Shown here: in pieces, positions 43,919-53,949 of the stretch
Numbering within the stretch: the first letter of the stretch is position 1
How the letters are laid out: each line of letters opens with the position of its first letter
From: [Eubacterium] infirmum
Lineage (GTDB): Bacteria > Bacillota > Clostridia > Peptostreptococcales > Anaerovoracaceae
Assembly: GCA_900450455.1 (NCBI GenBank)
Contig: UGGN01000002.1
Span: forward strand, 248,001 to 312,000
Direction: 5' to 3'
DNA length: 64,000 bases
The notes under the pieces: model-generated
The model's input: only the letters and a program-made list of their open reading frames with translations
The model's database searches: none
Told to the model about the DNA's origin: nothing
Program-made: the position numbers and the translations under genes

Positions 43919-46900
43919 ATGAGAAATAAAAAACTTTTAAGTGTAGTTTTATCAGTGCTTATGACATTAAGCTTTTTATTTCAAGGTGGTGTTGTTGCAC
44001 CTAGCTATGCGGGAGAAGTTGGTAATAATATAATTACAAATGCATCTATCTCAAAAATCGACGGCAGCCCTATGACAGGGACTATAGGTGCCTGGCAGGC
44101 ATTTCGTATTAACGTTGATTATAAATTACCAAATAATATAGTACATGAGGGTGATACGTCAACGATTACTTTACCTGCAGGGATTGTGTCCGCATCGCCT
44201 AGCACTTTCCAAATTAAATATGGTAGTAATATTGTTGCCAATGGAAAGCTGGTAGATGGTAATCCAACTAAAGTTATACTAACATATACTAAGTATGTTG
44301 AAGGTAAATCTGATTTAGAAGGAAAGTTCTTTATCAATGCGCAGATTGATAATAAAGTCCACAATACAGAGAAGACCATTTCCGTGGATTTAAGTAATAA
44401 TGGGGAAACTGTTCATGCGGGAAACCTTAATTATAAGCCTAAAATAATAAATCTATTGCCTATTCTTAAAGCGGGATGGATGTGGAGCCAAGATAGTACG
44501 GTAGGAATTTACCAGATTAAGATTAATCAGAAGAATGAAGCATTTGTAAATGCTAAGGTTGTAGATGAACTTTTAGATTCGACTGCAAGCTACATTCCTG
44601 ATAAAATGACCATTTATGAAGGTAAATGGGAATCTACCTATGGCGGAACCGGACTGGAGCTGAAGGATAAAAAAGATGTAACGGAACAGTATAAAGATAA
44701 AATTACATATAATGGCTCCAAATTTACACTTGACATCGGTAGTTCTCCTGAAGGTAAGGGATTATTAATTGAATACCGAGTAAAAATACCTTATAAGCCG
44801 GTTGCCGGTGAAAAATTCAAGAATAAAGCAACTTTTACCAATAACAATAAAGATTACTCGCATGGTGTTACTTATCAAATAATGGAAGCAGGCGGATCTG
44901 GAGAAGGTTATACATATTCTCTTGAAATCAATAAAAAGGATCCATCAGGCAATTCATTACAAGGTGCTAAGTTCGATATTATCCGTGTTCGCTCAGGACA
45001 AGTTGTAGGAAAAGTTGAAACGGATGCAAATGGATATGCCAAGATGAGTGGGTTGCTTCATGATGATTATTTAATCCATGAAACAGAGGCTCCTAAGGGG
45101 TATGGTTTAGCTGAAGACATGAATGTTGCTGCTACAGATTTTGACTCGACAACAAAAACAGTAAAGAAAACAATAATAGATAAAAAAGAATCCATATCCA
45201 TACCTGTAACAAAGAAATGGGTAGGACCGGAAGGTACATCGGCAACGATCAGACTGTTTGCAGGTAATGACGAGGTAGGCTCGGTTACTTTAAGCAAAGC
45301 CAATAACTGGAAGCATACGTTTGCTAACTTGGAAAAGTACAAGGATGGAAAGGAAATTAAGTACACAGTAAAAGAAGACTCTATTGCAAACTACAATACC
45401 AAGATAACAGGCGATATGGCATCCGGTTTCACAGTAACGAATACTAATGTAGAGAAGACAAAGGTTAATGTTACAAAGAAATGGGTTGGCAAGGCAAAAG
45501 ACTCTGTGAAAGTGAAGCTGATAGCAGATGGCACAGAAAAGCAGGAAGCAACACTTAGTGCAGCAACAAATTGGAAGCATGAGTTTGATAACCTGGCTAA
45601 GTATGATGAAGCGGATGGACACAAGATTGCTTATACAATTAAGGAAGTGTCAATTGACGGCTACAAGTCTGTGATAAGCGGAAGCGCCGAAGATGGGTTT
45701 ACAATTACCAATACCATCACCGGAAAGGTATCCATACCAGTAACAAAGAAATGGGTAGGACCGGAAGGAACATCAGCAACGATCAGACTGTTTGCAGGTA
45801 ATGACGAGGTAGGCTCGGTTACTTTAAACAAAGCCAATAACTGGAAGCATACGTTTGCCAACTTGGAAAAGTACAAGGATGGAAAGGAAATCAAGTACAC
45901 AGTCAAGGAAGATGCTGTTGCAAACTATAAGTCGGAGATAAGCGGAGATGTAGCAAGCGGATTTACCGTGAAGAACACCAACACCGAGAAGGTAACAGTA
46001 CCTGTAGAGAAGAAGTGGGTTGGAAAGAGCGCAAACAAGGTAGAGGTAAAGCTACTTGCAGACGGCACAGAAAAGGAAAGTGCTGATTTAACAGCAGCAG
46101 ATAGTTGGAAACACGAGTTCAAGAATCTGCCAAAGTATGATAGTGCAGATGGTCATGAAATAGTTTACACAGTCAAGGAAGTTAAGATGTCCGGCTATAA
46201 TACTGTGATAAGCGGAACAGCTAAGGATGGATTTACAATTACCAATACCATCACCGGAAAGGTATCCATACCTGTAACAAAGAAATGGGTGGGACCGGAA
46301 GGAACATCAGCAACGATCAGACTGTTTGCAGATAATAGCGAGGTAGGCTCGGTTACTTTAAACAAAGCCAATAACTGGAAGCATACGTTTGCCAACTTGG
46401 AAAAGTACAAGGATGGAAAGGAAATCAAGTACACAGTCAAGGAAGATGCTGTTGCAAACTATAATACCAAGATAACAGGCGATATGGCATCCGGTTTCAC
46501 AGTAACAAATACTAATGTAGAGAAGACAAAGGTTAATGTTATAAAGAAGTGGGTTGGCAAGGCAAAAGACTCTGTGAAAGTAAAGCTGATAGCAGACGGC
46601 ACAGAAAAGCAGGAAGCAACACTCAGTGCAGCAACAAATTGGAAGCATGAGTTTGATAACCTGGCTAAGTATGATGAAGCGGATGGACACAAGATTACTT
46701 ATACAATTAAGGAAGTGTCAATTGACGGCTACAAGTCTGTGATAAGCGGAAGCGCCGAAGACGGGTTTACAATTATCAATACCGAAGAAAACCCTAAAAT
46801 ATCTAATAAACCAAAATCACCAAATACAGGTGATTCAAGTAATGTTACACTATATGGATACATATTGGTTTCTTCAATTCTAGCACTCCTTGTGTTAATA

Positions 46901-46924
46901 GCTATAAGAAAGAAACACATATAA
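43919..46924 (+). CDS. LPXTG-like anchored surface adhesin with six Cna_B repeats
   Basis: 1001 residues. Signal peptide 1-31 (cut after SYA). Residues about 32-330 form an Ig-like adhesin head; about 331-420 is a SpaA-type prealbumin-fold domain (EINKKDPSGNSLQGAKFDI). Then come six Cna_B domains in the order A-B-A-C-A-B, each with Lys in TKKWVG or EKKWVG, Glu in YTVKE/YTIKE and Asn near the end (TNT), the set that forms isopeptide bonds. The sorting signal is SPNTG (967-971), a hydrophobic helix and RKKHI. No sortase gene lies in the window. Upstream is an inverted repeat ACATAC/GTATGT (43831-43850) that could be a regulatory site. Confidence 0.93.
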   Translation: MRNKKLLSVVLSVLMTLSFLFQGGVVAPSYAGEVGNNIITNASISKIDGSPMTGTIGAWQAFRINVDYKLPNNIVHEGDTSTITLPAGIVSASPSTFQIKYGSNIVANGKLVDGNPTKVILTYTKYVEGKSDLEGKFFINAQIDNKVHNTEKTISVDLSNNGETVHAGNLNYKPKIINLLPILKAGWMWSQDSTVGIYQIKINQKNEAFVNAKVVDELLDSTASYIPDKMTIYEGKWESTYGGTGLELKDKKDVTEQYKDKITYNGSKFTLDIGSSPEGKGLLIEYRVKIPYKPVAGEKFKNKATFTNNNKDYSHGVTYQIMEAGGSGEGYTYSLEINKKDPSGNSLQGAKFDIIRVRSGQVVGKVETDANGYAKMSGLLHDDYLIHETEAPKGYGLAEDMNVAATDFDSTTKTVKKTIIDKKESISIPVTKKWVGPEGTSATIRLFAGNDEVGSVTLSKANNWKHTFANLEKYKDGKEIKYTVKEDSIANYNTKITGDMASGFTVTNTNVEKTKVNVTKKWVGKAKDSVKVKLIADGTEKQEATLSAATNWKHEFDNLAKYDEADGHKIAYTIKEVSIDGYKSVISGSAEDGFTITNTITGKVSIPVTKKWVGPEGTSATIRLFAGNDEVGSVTLNKANNWKHTFANLEKYKDGKEIKYTVKEDAVANYKSEISGDVASGFTVKNTNTEKVTVPVEKKWVGKSANKVEVKLLADGTEKESADLTAADSWKHEFKNLPKYDSADGHEIVYTVKEVKMSGYNTVISGTAKDGFTITNTITGKVSIPVTKKWVGPEGTSATIRLFADNSEVGSVTLNKANNWKHTFANLEKYKDGKEIKYTVKEDAVANYNTKITGDMASGFTVTNTNVEKTKVNVIKKWVGKAKDSVKVKLIADGTEKQEATLSAATNWKHEFDNLAKYDEADGHKITYTIKEVSIDGYKSVISGSAEDGFTIINTEENPKISNKPKSPNTGDSSNVTLYGYILVSSILALLVLIAIRKKHI
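45194..46790 (+). repeat. Near-identical tandem repeats inside the adhesin gene
   Basis: Six Cna_B units of about 265 bases alternate as A (45194, 45728, 46262), B (45454, 46524) and C (45990). A1-B1 and A3-B2 are almost identical over long stretches, and the end of A3 switches from the A2-like to the A1-like sequence, suggesting recent duplication or gene conversion. Confidence 0.85.
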
Positions 46925-46984
46925 GTACAATGTCACTAATATGGTGAAACGTAAGCTTGAAGACTCCAATAGTAAAATATAATG

Positions 46985-47032
46985 AAAAAAAATGGCGGCC
47001 ATCATATGAATAATGATTTGGTCGCCATTTTT
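46985..47032 (+). terminator. Rho-independent terminator after the adhesin gene
   Basis: A 10 bp stem AAAAATGGCG/CGCCATTTTT extended by an imperfect inner helix; the T-run is part of the 3' arm. The stretch from here to 47086 shows nothing further. Confidence 0.75.
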
Positions 47033-47086
47033 GGACCTAAGTTGTGAAAACAATAAATAAGGATTATTGAATATAAATAAAATCAT

Positions 47087-47795
47087 GACCACCCGTAAAA
47101 CGGGTGATTTGTTCTTTGGCTATAAGCCATTGTTACCGGCAACACCTCAAGGCGCTCGCTTTCACTTCGTTCAAGCTACTACCGTCTTTGACTCGTTGCT
47201 AACCCTTTAAAAGGGTACTTGTATTACTTGCTACCCTTAAAAGGGTCTTCGTATTCCTTAACACTTAATTTATCTATCGCTATGTCGTGCTTCTCTTGTT
47301 CTCTTATATACTTTGCTATTGTAGCCTCATTAAGTCCTACCGTGCTTACATAATATCCCTCTGACCAAAAATGCCTATTTCCAAACTTGTATTTTAAATT
47401 TGCATGTTTGTCAAAAATCATCAACGCACTTTTACCTTTCAGGTATCCCATGATACTTGATACACTATATTTAGGTGGTATACTTACTAGCATATGAACA
47501 TGATCTGCCATCAAATGTCCTTCTATTATTTCAACACCTTTATATTTACAAAGTGACTTTATTATTTCTTTTATACTTTCTCGGTATTGATTATATATGA
47601 TTTTTCGTCTATACTTTAGAGTAAATACAATATGATACTTACACAACCATTTTGTATGAGATAGGCTATTATGTTTATTCGCCATTTATAACACCTTTCC
47701 TTTCTTTATGATAGTAGCTTGAACAATTCTATTATATCTGGAAAGGTGTTTGGGTATAACCCATTGTTTTCCACCCGCATAGCAGGTGGTTTTTT
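47087..47795 (-). mobile_element. IS200-type element (ends approximate)
   Basis: About 0.7 kb carrying only tnpA, on the minus strand. Subterminal hairpins that TnpA would recognise lie at both ends: CACCCGT/ACGGGTG (47090-47106) and CCACCcGC/GCaGGTGG (47771-47789). A related motif, TATAA-CCATTGTT-like, occurs inside each end. IS200 elements make no target duplication, so exact ends cannot be fixed by eye. A short palindrome AGGGAC-AC-GTCCCT at 47821-47834 may also belong to it. Hairpins around AACCCTTTAAAAGGGT lie between tnpA and the right end. Confidence 0.8.
47224..47685 (-). CDS. tnpA: IS200/IS605 family transposase TnpA
   Basis: 153 residues, full length for a Y1 HUH transposase. The HUH motif is H62-V-H64 in ADHVHMLVSIPP and the nucleophile is probably Tyr126 in ATIAKYIREQE. 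The N-terminal KYHIVFTLKYRRK is a family hallmark. AAAGGTG precedes the ATG. TnpA cuts and joins single-stranded DNA at subterminal hairpins. No TnpB gene is present. Confidence 0.95.
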   Translation of the reverse strand: MANKHNSLSHTKWLCKYHIVFTLKYRRKIIYNQYRESIKEIIKSLCKYKGVEIIEGHLMADHVHMLVSIPPKYSVSSIMGYLKGKSALMIFDKHANLKYKFGNRHFWSEGYYVSTVGLNEATIAKYIREQEKHDIAIDKLSVKEYEDPFKGSK

Positions 47796-47849
47796 ATTTC
47801 GCACGCTTTGCGTACTCAACAGGGACACGTCCCTATAAATGAGAAAATA

Positions 47850-47876
47850 TTAGCACTCACTTACAAAGAGTGCTAA
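47850..47876 (+). promoter_or_regulatory. CIRCE operator (HrcA binding site) upstream of clpB
   Basis: TTAGCACTC, nine bases, GAGTGCTAA: an exact match to the CIRCE consensus, 73 bases before the clpB ATG. A possible promoter (TTGTTG, 18 bases, TATACA) lies just downstream at 47882-47911. HrcA should repress clpB until heat or unfolding stress. Confidence 0.93.
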
Positions 47877-47949
47877 TATTTTTGTTGTTTTTTGAAATAA
47901 AAGGGTATACAATGTAAGTGATGGATATAAAAAGCAAGGAGGTATAACT

Positions 47950-50535
47950 ATGAATATAGAAAAATATACACAAAATGCACAGGCTGCTATTGTTGAAGGA
48001 CAGCGCATTGCAATCGAAAATGGCAATCCAAGCCTTGAGCCTGAGCATATTAACCTAGCTTTGCTACAGCAGAGCGATGGACTAATTCCAAGGCTACTAA
48101 AATATATGGAGATAGATGCTAAATCAGTTGAGAGGGCTGTTTCAGAGCTCGTAGATAAGCTGCCAAAGGTTAGCGGTGGACAAATTTATGCTTCTCAGCG
48201 TCTAAATTCATTACTGAAAGAAAGCGAAAAGGAAGCAGAGCGTTTCAAGGACGACTATGTGAGTGTTGAACATATCTACATTGCTCTGTTAAATGAGAGA
48301 AAGAGTCCATTTAAGGAAGTATGTAAGAAATTTGGCATAAGTAAGGAAGGCTTCCTCGAAGCTTTGACCAAAGTAAGAGGAAATCAGAGAGTTACCAGTC
48401 AAAACCCTGAGGATAACTACGAGGCACTTGAGAAGTATGGTCAGGATTTGGTTGAGCTTGCAAGAAAGGGTAAGCTTGATCCGGTAATCGGAAGAGATAG
48501 CGAGATTAGACATGCCATACAGATTCTATCTCGTCGTACGAAGAATAACCCTGTTTTGATAGGTGAACCTGGTGTTGGTAAGACTGCTGTTGTAGAGGGT
48601 CTTGCACAGAGAATACTTAAGGGCGATGTTCCGGAAGGTCTAAAGGACAAGACTATATTCGCACTTGATATGGGTGCACTTATTGCCGGCGCTAAATTTA
48701 GAGGCGAATTTGAGGAGAGACTCAAGGCCGTTCTCAATGAGGTAGAAAAATCCGAGGGAAGAATAATCCTGTTTATAGATGAGATTCACACCATAGTCGG
48801 TGCCGGAAAGACTGAGGGGTCCATGGATGCCGGAAATCTTCTAAAACCAAAACTTGCAAGAGGTGAGCTACACTGCATAGGTGCTACTACTTTGACAGAG
48901 TACAGAAAGTACATTGAAAAGGATGCTGCGCTTGAGAGAAGATTCCAAAAAGTTATGGTTGATCAGCCGGATATAAACGACACGATTTCTATTTTGAGAG
49001 GACTTAAAGAACGCTTTGAAATTCACCACGGCGTAAGAATTACGGATAATGCTTTGATTGCATGTGCAACGCTATCAGATAGATATATCACAGATAGATT
49101 CCTGCCGGATAAGGCTATAGACTTAATGGACGAGGCTGCTTCACGCATCAGAACCGAAATTGATAGCATGCCATCAGAACTTGATCAGATTTCGAGAAAG
49201 ATAATGCAGCTTCAGATTGAGAAGCAGGCGCTTCTAAAGGAGACTGATAAGGCATCAAAGGCAAGACTTGAGGCACTTGAGAAAGAATTAAGCGAGCTCA
49301 ACAGCGAAAGTGCAGCACTGAGAACACAGTGGGAGACTGAAAAAAAGAAAATTACTGAATCTAAGCAGACGAAGCAGGATATCGAGGAATTGAAGCACCG
49401 TATCGAGGAAGCTGAGCGTGCATACGATCTTGAGACGCTTGCAAAGCTGAAATACGGCGAGCTTCCAGCACTTGAGAAGAAGCTGGAGGAGGAAAAACAG
49501 GCTCTTGCAGATAAGAGTGAGGATAGACTCCTAAAGGAAGAGGTCGACGTTGAGGAAATAGCAGAAGTCGTATCACAGTGGACAGGAATTCCTGTATCAA
49601 AGCTAGTTGAAAGCGAAAGAGAAAAGCTTCTAAAACTTCCTGAAATACTTCACAAGAGAGTTATAGGTCAGGACGAAGCTGTAGTTGCAGTTTCTGATGC
49701 CATACTAAGAGCACGTGCCGGTCTTAAGGATGAGAATAGACCTATAGGTTCATTCATTTTCATGGGTCCTACAGGTGTTGGTAAGACTGAGCTTGCAAAG
49801 GCACTTTCCGAGGCACTCTTTGACACCGAAAAGAATATGATAAGAATAGATATGTCCGAGTACATGGAAAAGCACAGTGTTTCCAGACTTGTCGGAGCGC
49901 CTCCGGGATATGTAGGCTACGACGAAGGCGGACAGCTGACTGAGGCAGTTAGAAGAAGGCCTTACAGCGTAATACTATTTGATGAGATAGAAAAAGCGCA
50001 TCCAGACGTATTTAATATCTTGCTTCAGCTTTTGGACGACGGAAGATTGACAGATAATCAGGGAAGAACCGTAGACTTTAAAAATACGATTATCATTCTT
50101 ACATCAAATATCGGAAGTCGCGAGCTTATAGACAGGATAGAAGAAGGTGGCAAGATATCTGAGGAAGTAAAGGAAGATGTTATCAGCAAGCTTCACAGCT
50201 TCTTTAGGCCTGAGTTTATCAACAGAATCGATGATACAATCGTATTCACTCCACTAAATAAGTCTCAGATAGGCAGAATAATAGAGATTGCACTGGGATC
50301 TATTCAGAAGAGACTTTCTGAGAGAAATATTAAGCTTGTTCTAAGCGAAGCAGGGAAGGACTATATCTGTGACAATGCATACAGTCCGGAGTTTGGTGCG
50401 AGACCTGTAAAGAGATTCATGCAAAAGTATGTTGAGACTAAGCTTGCAGAAGCACTGATTAAGGGTGAAATCGCTGATGGAAACACAGTCGAGATTACAT
50501 CAAAAGGTGAAGGCATAGAGCTTGAAATCAAATAA
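47950..50535 (+). CDS. clpB: ATP-dependent chaperone ClpB
   Basis: 861-residue Hsp100 disaggregase that works with DnaK to rescue aggregated proteins. N-terminal Clp repeat domain (1-145); first AAA+ domain with Walker A GEPGVGKT and Walker [10 protein letters not shown]; a long coiled-coil middle domain (about 400-525) that marks ClpB rather than ClpC; second AAA+ domain with Walker A GPTGVGKT and [15 protein letters not shown] precedes the ATG. The gene is monocistronic, with CIRCE upstream and a terminator after it. Confidence 0.97.
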   Translation: MNIEKYTQNAQAAIVEGQRIAIENGNPSLEPEHINLALLQQSDGLIPRLLKYMEIDAKSVERAVSELVDKLPKVSGGQIYASQRLNSLLKESEKEAERFKDDYVSVEHIYIALLNERKSPFKEVCKKFGISKEGFLEALTKVRGNQRVTSQNPEDNYEALEKYGQDLVELARKGKLDPVIGRDSEIRHAIQILSRRTKNNPVLIGEPGVGKTAVVEGLAQRILKGDVPEGLKDKTIFALDMGALIAGAKFRGEFEERLKAVLNEVEKSEGRIILFIDEIHTIVGAGKTEGSMDAGNLLKPKLARGELHCIGATTLTEYRKYIEKDAALERRFQKVMVDQPDINDTISILRGLKERFEIHHGVRITDNALIACATLSDRYITDRFLPDKAIDLMDEAASRIRTEIDSMPSELDQISRKIMQLQIEKQALLKETDKASKARLEALEKELSELNSESAALRTQWETEKKKITESKQTKQDIEELKHRIEEAERAYDLETLAKLKYGELPALEKKLEEEKQALADKSEDRLLKEEVDVEEIAEVVSQWTGIPVSKLVESEREKLLKLPEILHKRVIGQDEAVVAVSDAILRARAGLKDENRPIGSFIFMGPTGVGKTELAKALSEALFDTEKNMIRIDMSEYMEKHSVSRLVGAPPGYVGYDEGGQLTEAVRRRPYSVILFDEIEKAHPDVFNILLQLLDDGRLTDNQGRTVDFKNTIIILTSNIGSRELIDRIEEGGKISEEVKEDVISKLHSFFRPEFINRIDDTIVFTPLNKSQIGRIIEIALGSIQKRLSERNIKLVLSEAGKDYICDNAYSPEFGARPVKRFMQKYVETKLAEALIKGEIADGNTVEITSKGEGIELEIK

Positions 50536-50555
50536 TTAAATAGCAAAAGCCGGTT

Positions 50556-50592
50556 ATACCCTCTAAACCATAGGTGTTTAGGGGGTATTTTG
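50556..50592 (+). terminator. Rho-independent terminator after clpB
   Basis: A 13 bp stem (50556-50568 with 50576-50588, one G-U pair) followed by a short T-run. Confidence 0.85.
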
Positions 50593-50702
50593 TTAAGTAT
50601 TGACATTAGATTAATTTTCAATATAATTTGATTTGAATAAAGAGACAAATTTGTCATTAGGTAAAGATGGGGAACTTTATTGCAGAGAGGGGATAATATA
50701 AT

Positions 50703-52709
50703 ATGTGTAAATCCGTTTTTAGGAGAATTTTGCTATTTGTTGCTATCATGACATCGCTCATGGCAGTTTGTTTAACAATATCTTTTGCAGACTCTCAAGA
50801 TGAGGCGTCAAAGCCCGAACCTGTGCAAGTTACACAAAGTGACAGCAAACAAAATGATTCGGTAAGTACCGAAATCAACCAAAACAAAGAAAATGCAAGT
50901 GACAGCAAGGAAAGCAATACTGAGACATCTGAATCAGAAAATCAAAATGCAGCTTCAGATTCAAATGTAGAAAAGAAGCTTGAAAAGCCTGTAAGCGTGC
51001 AAAAGTCATTAGCTTCCGGAAGCACTGCGCCACTTGATATCTTTGAAATTATCAGGCTTGGAGCTGGGGATAGATATGCTACATCGAGAGTTATTGCAGA
51101 TGAATTCAAAAAGAAACTTGGAGCTGATAAGTTCGGGTGTATAATTTTGACATGCGGTGATGATTTTGCCGATGCCATATCTGCTTCATCACTGGGTAAG
51201 GCAAATAATGCACCTATCTTACTGGTAAATAACAGAGACCTGAATTCAACTATTGAATACATAAGGAATAATCTGGATATAAATGGCAAGGTATATATCG
51301 TGGGCGGAAGTGATGTTCTAAGTGGAAGCCTCGAGGACTTACTTCAGGGATACAATGTCAGCAGACTGGCCGGAGACACAAGATATGAAACTAATTTTGA
51401 GGTTCTTAAGGCAATAGACAAACCGAAAGAAATCGCGCTTTGTTCCGGAAACAGTTTCCCGGATAGCTTGTCGGTATCAAGTACCGGAAAAGCAATAATG
51501 CTGGTAAACAAGAGACTAACAGATTATCAAAGAAATTTCATAAAAGATATAACAAATATATATATCATAGGTGGATCAGATGTAGTGAGTCTTGAGATTG
51601 AAAATGAGGCGAAATCAAACTCAAACTGCGAGCGAATCTTCGGTGAGGACAGATATGAAACATCTTATGCGGTCGCTAGAAGGTTCTTTACCGGGCAGAA
51701 GGATAATCTCGTATTAGCATCAGGCGATAACTTTCCTGACGGACTCTGTGGCGGTAACTTCTCAGCAGTAGTGCTAAATACACCTTTACTTCTTGTAAAT
51801 CGCAATAATTACGCTGATGCAAACTCATATGCGCTTCAATCAAACTGCTTTAGATACTATATAATGGGCGATGCCGGAGTAGTTAGCGATGAATGGGTTA
51901 AATACATACACAATGAGTTTAGAGACAATATTAACAAAATAGAGTTTGTAGGTAACCCAAATATTACGGTAAGCTCAGCAAATGTAATCGGTGTATATAT
52001 GCCTAAGCATATGAAACCGGTGGTAAACTGCGGACCGGGACTAAGGGTAAGTCTCGCAGGTTTTGGCAAGGTACAAGGAAAGTTCTCATTTATATATATC
52101 GTAAGCTCAAGTGAACTTGGAAATTATATAATTTCTGCAAGTAATGGTGTGGTAAATAAAAGCATGCAGCTTAGGGTTATCCCTAAGAGTTACGGCGATG
52201 TATATTACAGCCAAAGTGACTATAGATGGGGAGGATTTAGATATGGATACTACAGTTTTGCATCAACGGGATGCGCACCAACAGCTATGGCAATGGCGTT
52301 CCAAGGAATAAAAGGCGGGACATATCTACCTTATCAAATAGGTTCGTATCTATATAACAATACATTTGAATATAATAGAGTTGCGCTTGGATCATCGGGC
52401 AAGGCTATATACTATGCGGCTAATGCATACGGTTTTAAAAGAGAGTCCCTTAGAACGCTAGCTGAATTAGAAAACGCCCTAAAGAAAGGATACATAGTTA
52501 TCGCATATGTAGGAGCGAGCAAATATGCCTCACCAAGCTATACGCATGCTATAAGACTTAGAGGCTATAGCGACGGCTGGACTATGGTTTATGATCCGAA
52601 TAACAGATATAATAACGGATGGGCCGGTGTTAGATATATATGGGAGCATCAAAGCACAGACCCTTACGACAGATTTGACGGAACAATGTTTCAAGCTATA
52701 TACGATTAG
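50703..52709 (+). CDS. Secreted protein with three CWB2 domains and a C39-like peptidase domain
   Basis: 668 residues. Signal peptide (about 1-29, cut near SFA-DS) and a Ser/Asn/Glu-rich linker to about 105. Three cell wall binding repeat 2 modules follow (about 118-410), each with a GxxRYxT start (GAGDRYATS, AGDTRYETN, GEDRYETS) and an IxGG end; three copies anchor proteins to secondary wall polymer in clostridia. The C-terminal 160 residues are a peptidase C39-like domain with Cys524 (TGCAPTAMAM), His615 (YTHAIRLRG) and Asp in VYDPNN. It may cut a peptide bridge or precursor outside the cell; substrate unknown. Confidence 0.9.
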   Translation: MCKSVFRRILLFVAIMTSLMAVCLTISFADSQDEASKPEPVQVTQSDSKQNDSVSTEINQNKENASDSKESNTETSESENQNAASDSNVEKKLEKPVSVQKSLASGSTAPLDIFEIIRLGAGDRYATSRVIADEFKKKLGADKFGCIILTCGDDFADAISASSLGKANNAPILLVNNRDLNSTIEYIRNNLDINGKVYIVGGSDVLSGSLEDLLQGYNVSRLAGDTRYETNFEVLKAIDKPKEIALCSGNSFPDSLSVSSTGKAIMLVNKRLTDYQRNFIKDITNIYIIGGSDVVSLEIENEAKSNSNCERIFGEDRYETSYAVARRFFTGQKDNLVLASGDNFPDGLCGGNFSAVVLNTPLLLVNRNNYADANSYALQSNCFRYYIMGDAGVVSDEWVKYIHNEFRDNINKIEFVGNPNITVSSANVIGVYMPKHMKPVVNCGPGLRVSLAGFGKVQGKFSFIYIVSSSELGNYIISASNGVVNKSMQLRVIPKSYGDVYYSQSDYRWGGFRYGYYSFASTGCAPTAMAMAFQGIKGGTYLPYQIGSYLYNNTFEYNRVALGSSGKAIYYAANAYGFKRESLRTLAELENALKKGYIVIAYVGASKYASPSYTHAIRLRGYSDGWTMVYDPNNRYNNGWAGVRYIWEHQSTDPYDRFDGTMFQAIYD

Positions 52710-52810
52710 ATATAATTAAATCCATCAGCGAATTTTCAATGCTTAAAGGATGTCGCAACCACCGGTTGACAAATTGCCAAATAGACTTTGTAGCCAGCAA
52801 CCGCATTTTT

Positions 52811-52835
52811 TGATAGAATACAGTTGTTCGAACAA
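52811..52835 (+). promoter_or_regulatory. Extended -10 and palindromic operator before the XRE gene
   Basis: TGATAGAAT (52811-52819) is an extended -10, and a perfect 12 bp palindrome TTGTTCGAACAA (52824-52835) covers the expected start point. An operator at +1 suggests repression, possibly by the HTH protein encoded next. Confidence 0.45.
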
Positions 52836-52871
52836 GAAAACCGGATTTGCAATTTTCACTGGAGGAATAGG

Positions 52872-53864
52872 ATGATATTAGCTGATAAGATTATTGAAGA
52901 AAGAAAGCGAATCGGACTAAGTCAAGAGGAACTTGCCGAGAGGCTAAATGTTTCCAGACAGTCTGTATCAAAATGGGAGAGCGCTCAGTCAATCCCTGAT
53001 ATAAATAGAATAATAATGCTTGCAGAGATTTTTGGAGTAACAACAGATTACCTATTAAAGGATGATGCTGTGCGCAATGCAGGTGAACCTGTTAAAGAAA
53101 GTGTGGAGCATCCTAGAAACGTAAGGAAAGTAAGCCTTGAGGAGGCTTCTGAATTCCTGAGGATGCGTAAGTTATACGCACCTAGGATAGCTCTTGGAGT
53201 AATGCTGTGCATTTGGTCACCAATAACTGTAATTTTACTTGGCGGCTTGCAAGAAGAGAAGGCCATAAACATATCAGAGAATGCAGTCGGTGGTATAGGA
53301 GTAAGCGTGCTGATTTTGATGGTTGCAGCAGCTGTAGCTTTATTTATTATATCAAGTAATAAACTGGATGCGTTTAAGTTTCTTGAGAAAGAAGAAATTG
53401 AAACAGCATATGGTGTTGATGGAATGGTAAAAGAGAAGAGAGATGCGTATGAATCAAGCCATACTTCAATTTTGATAGCAGGTGTTGTTTTATGCATACT
53501 GTCAGTTATGCCTATATTTATAGCTCTTTGCTTCACAGAGAAGGACGCTGTTATGATTGGAATGGTAGCATTGTTACTTCTAATCGTAGGTATAGCTGTT
53601 AATATGATTGTGCGTACCACCTTAATCAAAGATAGCTATGATATGTTGCTTCAATACAATGAATATTCTATAGGTCAAAAGAAAAGTCGCAATAAACTAG
53701 AAGTAGTAGGAGAAATCTATTGGCTTGTAATTACAGCTAGCTACCTTGCCGTATCATTTTTTACAAAAGCCTGGGGAATAACATGGATAATTTGGCCAAT
53801 CGCAGGTATATTATCAGGAATTATTAATCTTATTTTTGATAACAAAAGCAATTCACCTGATTAA
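52872..53864 (+). CDS. XRE family regulator with membrane domain
   Basis: 330 residues. I start at ATG 52872, 6 bases after GGAGG, not at an upstream in-frame codon. The N-terminal Cro/C1-type helix-turn-helix (about 5-60) reads [29 protein letters not shown] split over two helices. After a linker come about six hydrophobic segments (residues about 110-325), so the DNA-binding domain is tethered to the membrane. This layout is common in Clostridia, where it is taken to sense envelope or membrane signals; ligand and targets are unknown. Confidence 0.85.
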   Translation: MILADKIIEERKRIGLSQEELAERLNVSRQSVSKWESAQSIPDINRIIMLAEIFGVTTDYLLKDDAVRNAGEPVKESVEHPRNVRKVSLEEASEFLRMRKLYAPRIALGVMLCIWSPITVILLGGLQEEKAINISENAVGGIGVSVLILMVAAAVALFIISSNKLDAFKFLEKEEIETAYGVDGMVKEKRDAYESSHTSILIAGVVLCILSVMPIFIALCFTEKDAVMIGMVALLLLIVGIAVNMIVRTTLIKDSYDMLLQYNEYSIGQKKSRNKLEVVGEIYWLVITASYLAVSFFTKAWGITWIIWPIAGILSGIINLIFDNKSNSPD

Positions 53865-53887
53865 TTATAAAGTGTTTCAGATTAAAA

Positions 53888-53949
53888 CAAAAATCCCGTA
53901 GGGCAATATGCAATGGGAATGCATTTTGCCGGCTACGGGATTTATTTTT
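53888..53949. terminator. Bidirectional terminator between the XRE and GntR genes
   Basis: Stem AAATCCCGTAG/CTACGGGATTT (11 bp) with an inner helix GGCAAaaTGC-like, flanked by A and T runs on both sides. It serves the two converging genes. Confidence 0.85.

Noticed and set aside
45290..46692. Pairs of similar minus-strand open frames opposite the adhesin repeats
   Set aside because: They repeat only because the Cna_B DNA repeats; no start signals are present.
45194..46790. Regular repeats considered as a CRISPR array
   Set aside because: Units are about 265 bases, coding and in frame; there are no short repeats with unique spacers and no cas genes.
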